Below, piece after piece: positions 35,305-43,069 of a stretch of 64,000 nucleotides of DNA. The stretch is from NCBI GenBank assembly GCA_025055755.1, contig JANWWF010000003.1:40014-104013 (forward strand). The letters run 5' to 3'. The translations under genes and the position numbers were made by a program. This DNA is from Candidatus Kapaibacterium sp. (GTDB lineage Bacteria; Bacteroidota; Ignavibacteria; Kapaibacteriales; NICIL-2). The first letter of the stretch is position 1. Every line of letters starts with the position of its first letter. A model generated the notes under the pieces. That model saw only the letters and a program-made list of their open reading frames with translations, searched no databases and was not told where the DNA came from.

Positions 35305-35333
35305 ATGTTACCTTTATCTTGTCGTGATGACAA
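35305..35333 (-). promoter_or_regulatory. Predicted promoter of the two-domain lipoprotein gene
   Basis: On the minus strand: -35 TTGTCA (35333-35328), a 17-nt spacer and -10 TAACAT (35310-35305), about 60 nt upstream of the ATG at 35245. Spacing is ideal. Confidence 0.5.
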
Positions 35334-35352
35334 TCCTTTACCGATGCAAATA

Positions 35353-35372
35353 CATACAGGAAATCCTGTATG
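35353..35372. repeat. Palindrome upstream of the lipoprotein promoter
   Basis: A 9-bp perfect inverted repeat, CATACAGGA and TCCTGTATG, separated by AA. It lies 20 nt upstream of the -35 box. A two-base gap is too short for an RNA hairpin loop, so a dimeric protein-binding site is more likely. Confidence 0.45.
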
Positions 35373-35416
35373 GTGGGTTACCCTTGATACCCCGAGCGTC
35401 GAGCCTCGCAGAATGA

Positions 35417-35563
35417 TCAGAAAAATATCTGCCATAGTGCCATCGCAATGAGTGCTGCGCCAGCAATGGCAGCACTTGAGCCCCATAGCCAAATCTGCTC
35501 GAGCATTACATACCGCTCATGCTCGGGCAATCGAGCAAGGAAAGCATCGAAATCAATGTGCAT
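35417..35563 (-). CDS. Small single-pass membrane protein (48 residues)
   Basis: A 48-codon frame opening MHIDFDAFLARLPEHERYVM and closing with one hydrophobic segment, SSAAIAGAALIAMALWQIFF. The start at 35563 is preceded by GGAGA with a seven-base spacer; a further ATG two codons upstream would put the site too close. An amphipathic N-terminal helix then a C-terminal anchor suggests a tail-anchored inner-membrane peptide. No family is recognised and no partner gene is adjacent on this strand, though the acyl-CoA dehydrogenase starts 192 nt away divergently. Confidence 0.6.
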   Translation of the reverse strand: MHIDFDAFLARLPEHERYVMLEQIWLWGSSAAIAGAALIAMALWQIFF

Positions 35564-35688
35564 ACGCATTCTCCAGCACTATTGGATCGAGGGTTCACTT
35601 TGGTTTATGTATCGGCTGGCTTCTGGGAAACTTCACTATCCAAGAATTCCATTAGAAGGCTAAAGCGTAGTAACTTTGCCTTGAGCGG

Positions 35689-35715
35689 AACACACATTAG
35701 CAGATGTGTGTTTTT
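35689..35715 (+). promoter_or_regulatory. Terminator-like hairpin in the acyl-CoA dehydrogenase leader
   Basis: A perfect 9-bp stem (35689-35697 with 35704-35712), a six-base loop, and five T. It lies 40 nt upstream of the dehydrogenase ATG and there is no plus-strand gene in front of it to terminate, so it may be an attenuator. Alternatively it ends an unseen short transcript. Confidence 0.4.
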
Positions 35716-35755
35716 CCATGTTGCATATGTGCGGTGCTTTGATGAGGATCTCCTA

Positions 35756-36925
35756 ATGGAAGAAGTTGCTCTTTCGTCGATTTCCTTTGCACTTACCGAG
35801 GAACAGCAGCAGATTCGGCAGCTTGCGCGCCAGTTCGCCGAATCGGAGATTCGCCCTCACGTGGCGTACTACGATGAAACGCAAGAATTCCCTTACGAGA
35901 TTTTCCGCAAGTTGGCGGAATTGGGATTTCTCGGCATCTTGATCCCGCAAGAGTACGGTGGTGCAGGGCTGGGTGCGTTAGAGTGTGCGATTATTGTGGA
36001 AGAAATTGCCCGCGTATGTCCTGCGGTTGCTTTGGGAGTTGCGGCACACAATGGACTGTGCACCTACCACATCTTCCGCTACGGAAGCGAGGAACTTCGC
36101 CAGCGTTATGTGCCTCCGCTTGCTCGGGGAGAAACACTTGGTGCATGGGCGCTTACAGAGCCTGGGTCTGGTTCTGATGCTGGTGCAATGCGCACCGTTG
36201 CAATTCGAGATGGCCAATACTACATTTTGCGGGGCAGTAAAAACTTCATCACTCATGGCAACGTTGGATCTATCGCTGTTGTAATGGCACTGACCGATCC
36301 AGAGAAGGGTAAGCAAGGCATTAGCGCATTTGTGGTGGATAAGAGCATGCCTGGTTTCTCCGCCAACAAAAAAGAAAACAAAGTCGGCATGCGCTGCAGC
36401 GATACGGCTTCCCTTCTTTTTGACGACGTTCGCGTACCAGTTGAAAATCGTCTTGGCCAGGAGGGAGAAGGATTTCACCAAGCGCTGGCAATACTCGACG
36501 GCGGACGCATCACAATTGCGGCTCTTTCAGTTGGCTTAGCACAGGGTGCATTCGAAGCTGCGATGCGGTACGCGCAGGAACGCATCCAATTTGGTAAGCC
36601 AATCATTGAGCACCAAGCGATTGCCATGAAGTTGGCACGAATGAACACTGAAATCGAGGCGGCACGGCTGCTGACCTATCGTGCTGCCTGGCTGCGGGAC
36701 AATGGAAAGCCCTTCCGCCGCGAAGCGTCCCAAGCAAAGCTTTACGCCAGTGAGGTTGCCGTTCGAACCGCCGAAGAGGCTATTCAAATTCACGGCGGTT
36801 ACGGTTACATCAAGGAGTATCCCGTTGAAAAATACTGGCGGGATTCCAAGCTTCTCACTATTGGCGAAGGCACCAGCGAAGTGCAGCGAATGGTGATTGC
36901 CCGAAGTTTTTTGGGGAAAGCATAA
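35756..36925 (+). CDS. Acyl-CoA dehydrogenase
   Basis: A 389-residue flavoprotein that oxidises acyl-CoA to enoyl-CoA. The family order is clear: [19 protein letters not shown] at the start, [15 protein letters not shown] (FAD contact), [17 protein letters not shown], and the C-terminal [16 protein letters not shown] where the Glu of EGT is the catalytic base. The open frame extends 79 codons upstream without any matching sequence; ATG 35756 is chosen with GAGG nine bases before it. With the IcmF end and the thioesterase it fits fatty or branched acyl-CoA metabolism. Chain-length preference is not evident. Confidence 0.95.
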   Translation: MEEVALSSISFALTEEQQQIRQLARQFAESEIRPHVAYYDETQEFPYEIFRKLAELGFLGILIPQEYGGAGLGALECAIIVEEIARVCPAVALGVAAHNGLCTYHIFRYGSEELRQRYVPPLARGETLGAWALTEPGSGSDAGAMRTVAIRDGQYYILRGSKNFITHGNVGSIAVVMALTDPEKGKQGISAFVVDKSMPGFSANKKENKVGMRCSDTASLLFDDVRVPVENRLGQEGEGFHQALAILDGGRITIAALSVGLAQGAFEAAMRYAQERIQFGKPIIEHQAIAMKLARMNTEIEAARLLTYRAAWLRDNGKPFRREASQAKLYASEVAVRTAEEAIQIHGGYGYIKEYPVEKYWRDSKLLTIGEGTSEVQRMVIARSFLGKA

Positions 36926-36948
36926 GGAGCTCGATGAGCTGCACCTCT

Positions 36949-38163
36949 TCACGCAATATGAACACGGGCATAGCGGCGCTTTCCCACTTTGACAATGTAC
37001 TCGCCGCTTCCATTTAGCTGAGCGTGGATGTCGGTAATTCGCTCGCCGTCAATGTACACTCCTCCTCCCGCAATAAGACGTCGCGCTTCACTCTTCGAGG
37101 GTACCAGCCCTGCTGCAACAAGCATATCAACAACAGGGACCGGTAGTGGAAGAGAAAGCGTAACTGTCTCTATTTCATCGGGCAGCTGCTTGTGGCGAAA
37201 CATTCGATCGAATTCTTCCCGAGCATGGCGAGCAGCTTCCAGACCATGGTAGCGCGCAACTAACCGCTCTGCCACAAGTGCCTTCGCATCACGCGGATGG
37301 AGGGTTCCATCACGCAACTGCTGCTCCATCGTTGCTGCTTCTTCTGCTGAGGCAAACGTCGCATAGCGGTAGTAGCGTACTATCAGCTCATCGGGGATTG
37401 ACATGGTTTTCCCGAACATTTCCCGTGGTGGATCAAGCAGCGCAATGTAATTGTCCAGCGACTTGCTCATTTTCTGTTTGCCATCGGTTCCCTCCAGAAG
37501 CGGCAGCAGCACAATTGCTTGTGGCTCTTGCCCCGCATGTTTCTGTAATTCTCGGGCAAGCAGAAAATTGAAGCGCTGATCAGTTCCGCCAATCTCAACA
37601 TCTGCCCGCACCTGAACCGAATCAATTCCCTGCGCAAGGGGATAGAGGAATTCATGCAATGCAATCGGAACCTCCCGTTCAAAGCGGTCATGGAAATCAT
37701 CTCGCTCGAGCATTTGCGAGACCGTCACCTGCGATGCAAGCCGAATAACATCAGCAAAGCTTAGCCGAGCAAGCCACTCGGAATTGTAGTATATCTCTGC
37801 TTTTGTCACATCGAGCAATATGCCCACTTGCTCAAGGTATGTGCGGCCATACGTTCGCGTCTCCTCAAATGTGAGGGCAGGCCTGGTTTTCGAGCGTCCG
37901 CTTGGATCGCCTATCATCGCAGTGAAATCCCCAATGATGAAAATCACTGTATGCCCCAGTTCTTGAAATTGACGGAGCTTTTCCAGCACCACGGCATGCC
38001 CAATGTGCAGGTCCGGACGTGAAGGGTCACATCCCAACTTCACTCGCAACGGGATGCCTGTTTGTGCCGATCGTTCAAGTTTTGCGCGGAATTCATCTTC
38101 GGGCAGGATATCAGCGACACCATCAGAAAGAATGCGATACTGTTCTTCTGCAGAAACTTTCAT
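36949..38163 (-). CDS. tyrS: Tyrosyl-tRNA synthetase
   Basis: A 404-residue class I synthetase, TyrZ-like branch by its IRVKLGCDPSRPD-type opening and C-terminal S4 domain. The HIGH motif is DLHIGHAVVLEKL (with HIGH intact) and the KMSKS motif is GKQKMSKSLDNY. The C-terminus holds an S4-like RNA-binding region (SEARRLIAGGGVYIDGER). The open frame runs 67 codons upstream, but MKVSAEEQYRILSDG at 38163 is the natural start. It is the last gene of the murF-thioesterase-tyrS run, starting 19 nt after the thioesterase. Confidence 0.97.
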   Translation of the reverse strand: MKVSAEEQYRILSDGVADILPEDEFRAKLERSAQTGIPLRVKLGCDPSRPDLHIGHAVVLEKLRQFQELGHTVIFIIGDFTAMIGDPSGRSKTRPALTFEETRTYGRTYLEQVGILLDVTKAEIYYNSEWLARLSFADVIRLASQVTVSQMLERDDFHDRFEREVPIALHEFLYPLAQGIDSVQVRADVEIGGTDQRFNFLLARELQKHAGQEPQAIVLLPLLEGTDGKQKMSKSLDNYIALLDPPREMFGKTMSIPDELIVRYYRYATFASAEEAATMEQQLRDGTLHPRDAKALVAERLVARYHGLEAARHAREEFDRMFRHKQLPDEIETVTLSLPLPVPVVDMLVAAGLVPSKSEARRLIAGGGVYIDGERITDIHAQLNGSGEYIVKVGKRRYARVHIA

Positions 38164-38182
38164 GCATACAGATCTGTGATGT

Positions 38183-38701
38183 TCAACATTCCCCACGCAC
38201 TTGCTCTGCTTGTGCTTCTTCATGCCGTTTCCGAAGAAGCTCTCGTTGCGCCAGGCGTTGCTGCCGCCGAATTTCCGCTGCCTCATAGCGACGCTGCTGT
38301 TCCGGTGTGCGCGGCTCAACAGGCGGCACTGGAAGTGGCTTCCCATATTGGTCAATGGCAACAAATGTCAAATACGCCGTTGCGACATGGGCGGTTGAGC
38401 CATTGATAGGGTCTTCCCGGATAACTTTGACACCAACTTCCATCGAGGTCTTGAATGCTCGATTGACCATGGCATAAATCCGCACAACGTGCCCCAGCTT
38501 AATAGGCTCAAAAAAGCTGATACTATCAACGGAGGCTGTAACACATACTCGCCCACTATGTTTCATTGCAGCAAGGGCTGCAGCAATATCCACCCAATGC
38601 ATAAGGCGTCCTCCCAACAGATTGCCCAAGTAGTTCGTGTCGTTGGGGAGAACAAGCTCGGTCATCTCAACTGCGGACTCCGAAGGACATTTTGGCTGCA
38701 T
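38183..38701 (-). CDS. Hotdog-fold acyl-CoA thioesterase (YciA/BFIT-like)
   Basis: A 172-residue hotdog protein. The active-site segment PNDTNYLGNLLGGRLMHWVD, followed by CVTASVDSISFFEPI, matches the acyl-CoA thioesterase group of YciA and YkhA. These hydrolyse acyl-CoA to free acid and CoA. The last 45 residues are a charged Gln/Arg/Glu-rich helix, longer than in typical members. It starts 34 nt after murF and precedes tyrS by 19 nt. Confidence 0.93.
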   Translation of the reverse strand: MQPKCPSESAVEMTELVLPNDTNYLGNLLGGRLMHWVDIAAALAAMKHSGRVCVTASVDSISFFEPIKLGHVVRIYAMVNRAFKTSMEVGVKVIREDPINGSTAHVATAYLTFVAIDQYGKPLPVPPVEPRTPEQQRRYEAAEIRRQQRLAQRELLRKRHEEAQAEQVRGEC

Positions 38702-38735
38702 AGAGCTATTACGCCGTTCAACCTACTTCGCAAAG

Positions 38736-40133
38736 CTACGACTGCTCATCAATGCCAAGCAGTGGAATAATACGCTCAAGCTCAAGCGAGCGAGACGATT
38801 TGATAAGGACCGCATCCCCTGTTGCAGTCCATGAGCGAATTATACGAGCGGCATCACTATGTCCGCGGGCAATGTCAACAGGTATTCGAATCGTTTCTTT
38901 CAATGTCTCGACTGCCCGCTCCATTGCAGCACCAATGACGATGAGTGCATCTACTCGCTCGGCAGCATACTGGATGATTGCACAATGTGCTGCATGCTCA
39001 GCAGCTCCAAGCTCTCGCATGTCCCCGAGCACTGCGATACGTCGCCGTGCAGGATAAACGGCAAGCGTCTCTATTGCACTCCGCATCGAGGCAGGATTAG
39101 CGTTGTATGTGTCGTTCAAAATGGTGATACCACCGGCTGCCTTCTGCACCACCATGCGTGCATAGCCATGGGGTGCAGCAGGGCGATAGGTTGCTAATCC
39201 GTGGGCGATTGCTTCCGCAGAGAGTCCTACGCTTAGCGCAACAGCAGCAGCGGCCAGAGCACATCGGGCAGCAGCACCGCCAGGTTGGTGAACACACGCT
39301 GTGACCTGCTGTCCCTGCCATTGCAGTTCCAGCAGGGGATACAGCGTTTCGCGATCGAAGCGGATCATCGCCTGAAGCATTGCACTGTGGTCAGTGCCAA
39401 ATGTGATAACTGAGGGGAGTACCGATGCATAGCGGCGCAAGCGTTCATCATCTACATTGACGCATGCTGTGCCTCCCACAGAAGTAAGCCAACGGAAGAG
39501 CGCTGTTTCCTCCTCCTCAACACCATCGAGCGAGCCGAGAAATTCCAAATGCTCTTCTGCAATTGCTGTAATAACGCCATGAGTCGGCTCTGCAATGCTG
39601 CATAAGTGAGCAATCTCACCAGGATGATTTGTTCCCAATTCTACCACAGCTATCGTGTGATGCTCTTCGATCCCAAGCAGCGTAAGGGGAACGCCAATGG
39701 CGTTGTTCCAATTGCCAGGAGTCTTGTGTACCGTAAAGTGGGAAGAAAGAAGATGGGCTGCTATATCCTTGGTAGTGGTTTTGCCAACCGAGCCCGCAAC
39801 CGCAACAATCGGGATGCGGAAGCGCCGGCGATGGAAGCGAGCAAGATGCGCGAGGGCATCCAGTGTCGAATTCACCCAAAACACTGGCACGCTGCCAGTA
39901 TCCACTGTGCCACGGCGGGAAATGTCGAGAACCAGTGCACTGGCTCCTCGCGCAATCGCCTCCGGGATAAAATCATGTCCATCGTAACGCTCTCCCTGTA
40001 AGGCAATAAATACCGCACCATTTTCCAGCGTGCGGGTATCAGTCGAAACACTTGTGCACGCAAGCGCGCGCAGATTCTCCTCGACGCAAGGTGATAGAGC
40101 AGTGCTGAGATCTGTTGCTGTGAATGTCGGCAT
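38736..40133 (-). CDS. murF: UDP-MurNAc-tripeptide:D-Ala-D-Ala ligase
   Basis: MurF adds D-Ala-D-Ala to complete the UDP-MurNAc-pentapeptide. The protein is 465 residues. The ATP-binding motif is VAGSVGKTTTKDIAAHLL, followed by TPGNWNNAIGVPLTLLG, the NDTYNANPASMRSAIE segment and GDMRELGAAEHAAH, all typical of the family. It begins a minus-strand group with the thioesterase and tyrS, an unusual companionship for murF, and is divergent from motB over 107 nt. Confidence 0.96.
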   Translation of the reverse strand: MPTFTATDLSTALSPCVEENLRALACTSVSTDTRTLENGAVFIALQGERYDGHDFIPEAIARGASALVLDISRRGTVDTGSVPVFWVNSTLDALAHLARFHRRRFRIPIVAVAGSVGKTTTKDIAAHLLSSHFTVHKTPGNWNNAIGVPLTLLGIEEHHTIAVVELGTNHPGEIAHLCSIAEPTHGVITAIAEEHLEFLGSLDGVEEEETALFRWLTSVGGTACVNVDDERLRRYASVLPSVITFGTDHSAMLQAMIRFDRETLYPLLELQWQGQQVTACVHQPGGAAARCALAAAAVALSVGLSAEAIAHGLATYRPAAPHGYARMVVQKAAGGITILNDTYNANPASMRSAIETLAVYPARRRIAVLGDMRELGAAEHAAHCAIIQYAAERVDALIVIGAAMERAVETLKETIRIPVDIARGHSDAARIIRSWTATGDAVLIKSSRSLELERIIPLLGIDEQS

Positions 40134-40240
40134 AGCGAGACAAAAGTAGGGAAAAATCGTAGCAACCTATCCATTCCCTCTTGAGTTTTCCAAGCAGCTG
40201 CCGATAACACACATCGAACACGTTCTCACACCGCGTGACC

Positions 40241-40831
40241 ATGCATGAGCACGACGACAGTAACCGCTATCTCGTTAGTTATGCCGACATGGTCACCCTA
40301 CTGGTTGGAGTATTTGCTGTTCTTTTGACAACTTTTCGGGCTGACGCTGAGCGGTACCGCACTCTTGCACAGCTCGCCGCTCAGGTATTCGGCTCTGCCC
40401 ATACTGCCGACTCTCTGCGAGACGATAGGAACCTCAGAGCAACACTGGCAAAGCTCTCGCCGGCTGACGTTGAGCACGATAGTACCACCTACCGTTGCAT
40501 CATTGCCGATGAGGTGCTTTTCGAAAGTGGTTCCAGTCGGCTTAGCAGCCGTGCGGTACAGGTTCTGGCTGAGCTTGCTGCAGTTCTTCAGGTAGGCAGC
40601 TCGACCATTACCATTGATGGACACACTGATAGCCATCCACCTCGCGATGGTCGGACAAATGTGGAACTGTCAATCGAGCGTGCAGCAGCAGTAGCTCGTG
40701 CACTTATTGACAGTGGCGTCCCAGAGTCGCGGATCGTCATCCGCGGCTTTGGTGCCAGTAAACCACGCATGGCAGAGCCAGCATCACCGAAAAATCGTCG
40801 AGTTGAAATTCTGATTGCATTGCATCATTGA
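40241..40831 (+). CDS. motB: MotB-like stator/OmpA-family protein
   Basis: A 196-residue protein. The N-terminal membrane segment SYADMVTLLVGVFAVLL carries the proton-channel Asp (Asp16). The C-terminal OmpA-like domain shows IDGHTDSHPPRDG, NVELSIERAAAVARALI and VIRGFGASKP, the peptidoglycan-binding core. This is the MotB layout but shorter than usual. A GTG two codons upstream is the alternative start. No motA is adjacent. It is the first gene of a run with fliW, csrA and a receiver protein, which supports a flagellar role. Confidence 0.88.
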   Translation: MHEHDDSNRYLVSYADMVTLLVGVFAVLLTTFRADAERYRTLAQLAAQVFGSAHTADSLRDDRNLRATLAKLSPADVEHDSTTYRCIIADEVLFESGSSRLSSRAVQVLAELAAVLQVGSSTITIDGHTDSHPPRDGRTNVELSIERAAAVARALIDSGVPESRIVIRGFGASKPRMAEPASPKNRRVEILIALHH

Positions 40832-40850
40832 TCACTCAACGATTGTGCGT

Positions 40851-41318
40851 ATGGAAACAATGACAACTCTCTCGACCCCTGTGACGGCGGGCACGCCACA
40901 AAAGAGCATTCATAAACTGTCCACTGAACAGTTTGGAGATATCCTCATTGAAGAACGTCATATCTTTCTGTTCCCCAATGGTCTCCTTGGCTTTGAAGAA
41001 CTACGCCGCTTTGTTATTGTGCGGGACGAGCGAACAGAGCCAGTACGATGGCTACTGTCGGTAGAACATCCCGAGCTAAGCTTTCCCGTACTTAGCCCCT
41101 ACTTTCTGGTACCTGACTATACACCCGGGAAGGACTACAGCGATCTGCAGCGTTACACCCCTCTGGTTATCCTCACACTCGGCACCGGTGGAGCAACCGC
41201 GAACTTGAAAGCTCCAGTTATTCTGGATGTTCACACCCAACAGGGCGAACAAATTATTATTCCATCGGATAAATACTCAACAGCGCATCCGCTCAGTGTT
41301 CAACAAACCGAGAAATAA
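40851..41318 (+). CDS. fliW: Flagellar assembly factor FliW
   Basis: A 155-residue FliW protein. FliW binds and sequesters CsrA in exchange for flagellin, coupling flagellin synthesis to assembly. Recognisable stretches: FPNGLLGFEELRRFVIV, LSVEHPELSFPVLSPYFLVPDY and LKAPVILDVHTQQGEQII. The start at 40851 is chosen; a second ATG three codons on is possible. The N-terminal 35 residues are an extension before the conserved core. csrA follows after 2 nt, the usual pairing. Confidence 0.93.
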   Translation: METMTTLSTPVTAGTPQKSIHKLSTEQFGDILIEERHIFLFPNGLLGFEELRRFVIVRDERTEPVRWLLSVEHPELSFPVLSPYFLVPDYTPGKDYSDLQRYTPLVILTLGTGGATANLKAPVILDVHTQQGEQIIIPSDKYSTAHPLSVQQTEK

Positions 41319-41320
41319 CA

Positions 41321-41590
41321 ATGTTAGTGCTATCACGGAAGATCGGCGAAGTCATTACAATCGGCAACACCATCAAGATCACGATCTTGAGCTACGATCG
41401 CGGGATTGTCCGCGTTGGAATCGAGGCACCAAAAGATATCCCTGTCCATCGCAAAGAAGTCTATGACCGAATCATCGAACTCAATCGCCAAGCAACCCAG
41501 GTAACTCCCGATGCGCTCCGGAATGCCCTGGGTAGTCTCCAACAGACTCATGCACCTAAACAGCCGAATAAAGAGGCCACACCGCTCTAA
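41321..41590 (+). CDS. csrA: Carbon storage regulator CsrA
   Basis: An 89-residue CsrA. It begins MLVLSRKIGEVITIGNTIKI and carries VRVGIEAPKDIPVHRKEVYD, so the RNA-binding Arg-rich first strand and the VHR site are intact. It is about 25 residues longer than minimal CsrA, with a polar C-terminal tail ending in KEATPL; such extensions occur in FliW-containing bacteria and can contact FliW. CsrA binds GGA motifs in mRNA leaders and represses translation. It sits directly after fliW. Confidence 0.96.
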   Translation: MLVLSRKIGEVITIGNTIKITILSYDRGIVRVGIEAPKDIPVHRKEVYDRIIELNRQATQVTPDALRNALGSLQQTHAPKQPNKEATPL

Positions 41591-41607
41591 CCATCCTCTG
41601 CCAGGCA

Positions 41608-42162
41608 ATGATTAGCCCGCCACACATATTGATCGTGGATGATAACACCTGGATGCAGCGCATCGTGGCAAAGATTATCTCTAGCTACGGCTGGGAACCT
41701 ATCGTAGCACGAGATGGCTACGAGGGTGTGTGTATGGCACTCGAACATGTGCCAGACGTCGTGATCTTAGACCTCATCATGCCAGACTTGAGCGGGATGC
41801 AAGTGCTCCGCTTACTAAAGCGTCTGCCACAGACGGCGGACATCCCAGTCCTCATTCTGAGCGTTGCAACAGAGGTAGAATTACTCATGGAAGCCATGAA
41901 AAGCGGCGCAGCAGGATTTATCCGTAAGCCATTTACTCGCTCAACGATCTACGAAAAAGTACGCTCAGTGCTTCCCTGCGAACAGAATGACCAGCTATCC
42001 CAGAACGAAAGCAGCGCAGGAGAGAAAGCCGCATCTTCACCACCTGCTCCTGCTACCTCGGAGGACCACCCCACTGACCTTTCTCCCCACCTGCGCAAAT
42101 ATCAACAATTTCCTTCCCGCCGAGACGAAGAAGAGCTACGCCGCTGGCTTGACTCAATTTGA
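41608..42162 (+). CDS. Receiver-domain response regulator with unstructured tail
   Basis: A 184-residue protein. Residues 1-120 form a complete receiver: Asp11/Asp12, the phosphorylation Asp55 in VVILDLIMPDLSG, Ser85 at the Ser/Thr switch, and Lys107 in IRKPF. After it comes a Ser/Ala/Pro-rich low-complexity tail and a final charged helix, RRDEEELRRWLDSI. There is no DNA-binding domain, so it resembles a CheY or motility/adaptor-type regulator. It follows csrA by 17 nt in the motility mini-cluster. It could pair with either orphan kinase in the window, but that is speculation. Confidence 0.9.
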   Translation: MISPPHILIVDDNTWMQRIVAKIISSYGWEPIVARDGYEGVCMALEHVPDVVILDLIMPDLSGMQVLRLLKRLPQTADIPVLILSVATEVELLMEAMKSGAAGFIRKPFTRSTIYEKVRSVLPCEQNDQLSQNESSAGEKAASSPPAPATSEDHPTDLSPHLRKYQQFPSRRDEEELRRWLDSI

Positions 42163-42175
42163 GCTGACCTGACCG

Positions 42176-43069
42176 CTACCACGGCGTCCAACTTAGAGCG
42201 ACCAAGGGGATTAGGACTTGCGAGGCAACTCCAACTCCCGCATCAAGCGCTAACGCAGTGTTTGCCAATCGCACGCCAGCAACAACCATCGTTTGGTAGG
42301 GACGCGAAAGATCGCTATTCCACAGCTCTGCCAGGACATGCAAGTCGTCCCGTGCAGGCATTTGCACATCGAGCGCTAGGCCAAATCCTACAGCATGCCG
42401 GGCATACCGCATTGCCACAGACCCAAAGGTCCCTGCGGTAATCTGGTACACGTCGCGATCGGAAAGATTCAGAAAGCTCATCACGGTAACCCTTGAACGG
42501 ACACGCGTAAACGTCCCTGCTACCCACACGTGCTGGAGGCGATTCGGCGAGTTAATCCAGGCAATGTTACCACCGACTGCAACCGATAGATAGCCCTCAA
42601 GTTGCTGATAATCAGCCTGAAGGACTGTTGCCTTGAAATTCACCATACTTAGCTGATGCTCAGAGGGAATCCCCGGCACAATGCTTCGCAAAAGCAAAAG
42701 GCTGCCCACTTGTCCGATACCGATTGCAGCCCCAAGCGAAGCAAGCTCGTAGCTGAGTATGCTGTGGTGGATACCGACTGGCTCCGCCGTAGGCATCAGG
42801 AGCGTTCGCCATGCGTGGCGATATGCCTGCTCAAGGGGGCGAACTTCTGCGATCTGGTCAAGATCGATTCGCGCTGTGCCAATTGCTGTGCGCACTTTGA
42901 TAGCTGGCACTGAATCCTGCTCAAGGATGGCAACCAGCCTCCCACGCAATTCATCTCCACTGACCAGTCGCACAAAGACATCCGCATTGAGCCATTCGGA
43001 GGGAATTGCACCGTCAAATGCTACTGCTCCACTCAGGATAAAACAGGCAAGAGCGAGTGCTCTCCTCAT
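42176..43069 (-). CDS. Uncharacterised exported barrel-like protein
   Basis: A 297-residue protein with a signal peptide (ALACFILSGAVAFDG). Residues about 25-90 read as a small beta domain (VRLVSGDELRGRLVAI, IDLDQIAEVRPLE), reminiscent of LSM-like folds seen in exported DUF proteins. The rest alternates in a beta-barrel-like way (QHVWVAGTFTRVRSRV, FGLALDVQMPAR) and ends in an aromatic LSWTPW, typical of outer-membrane proteins. I cannot name the family. It overlaps the thrS stop by 4 nt (ATGA) and is likely translated with it. Confidence 0.65.
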   Translation of the reverse strand: MRRALALACFILSGAVAFDGAIPSEWLNADVFVRLVSGDELRGRLVAILEQDSVPAIKVRTAIGTARIDLDQIAEVRPLEQAYRHAWRTLLMPTAEPVGIHHSILSYELASLGAAIGIGQVGSLLLLRSIVPGIPSEHQLSMVNFKATVLQADYQQLEGYLSVAVGGNIAWINSPNRLQHVWVAGTFTRVRSRVTVMSFLNLSDRDVYQITAGTFGSVAMRYARHAVGFGLALDVQMPARDDLHVLAELWNSDLSRPYQTMVVAGVRLANTALALDAGVGVASQVLIPLVALSWTPW

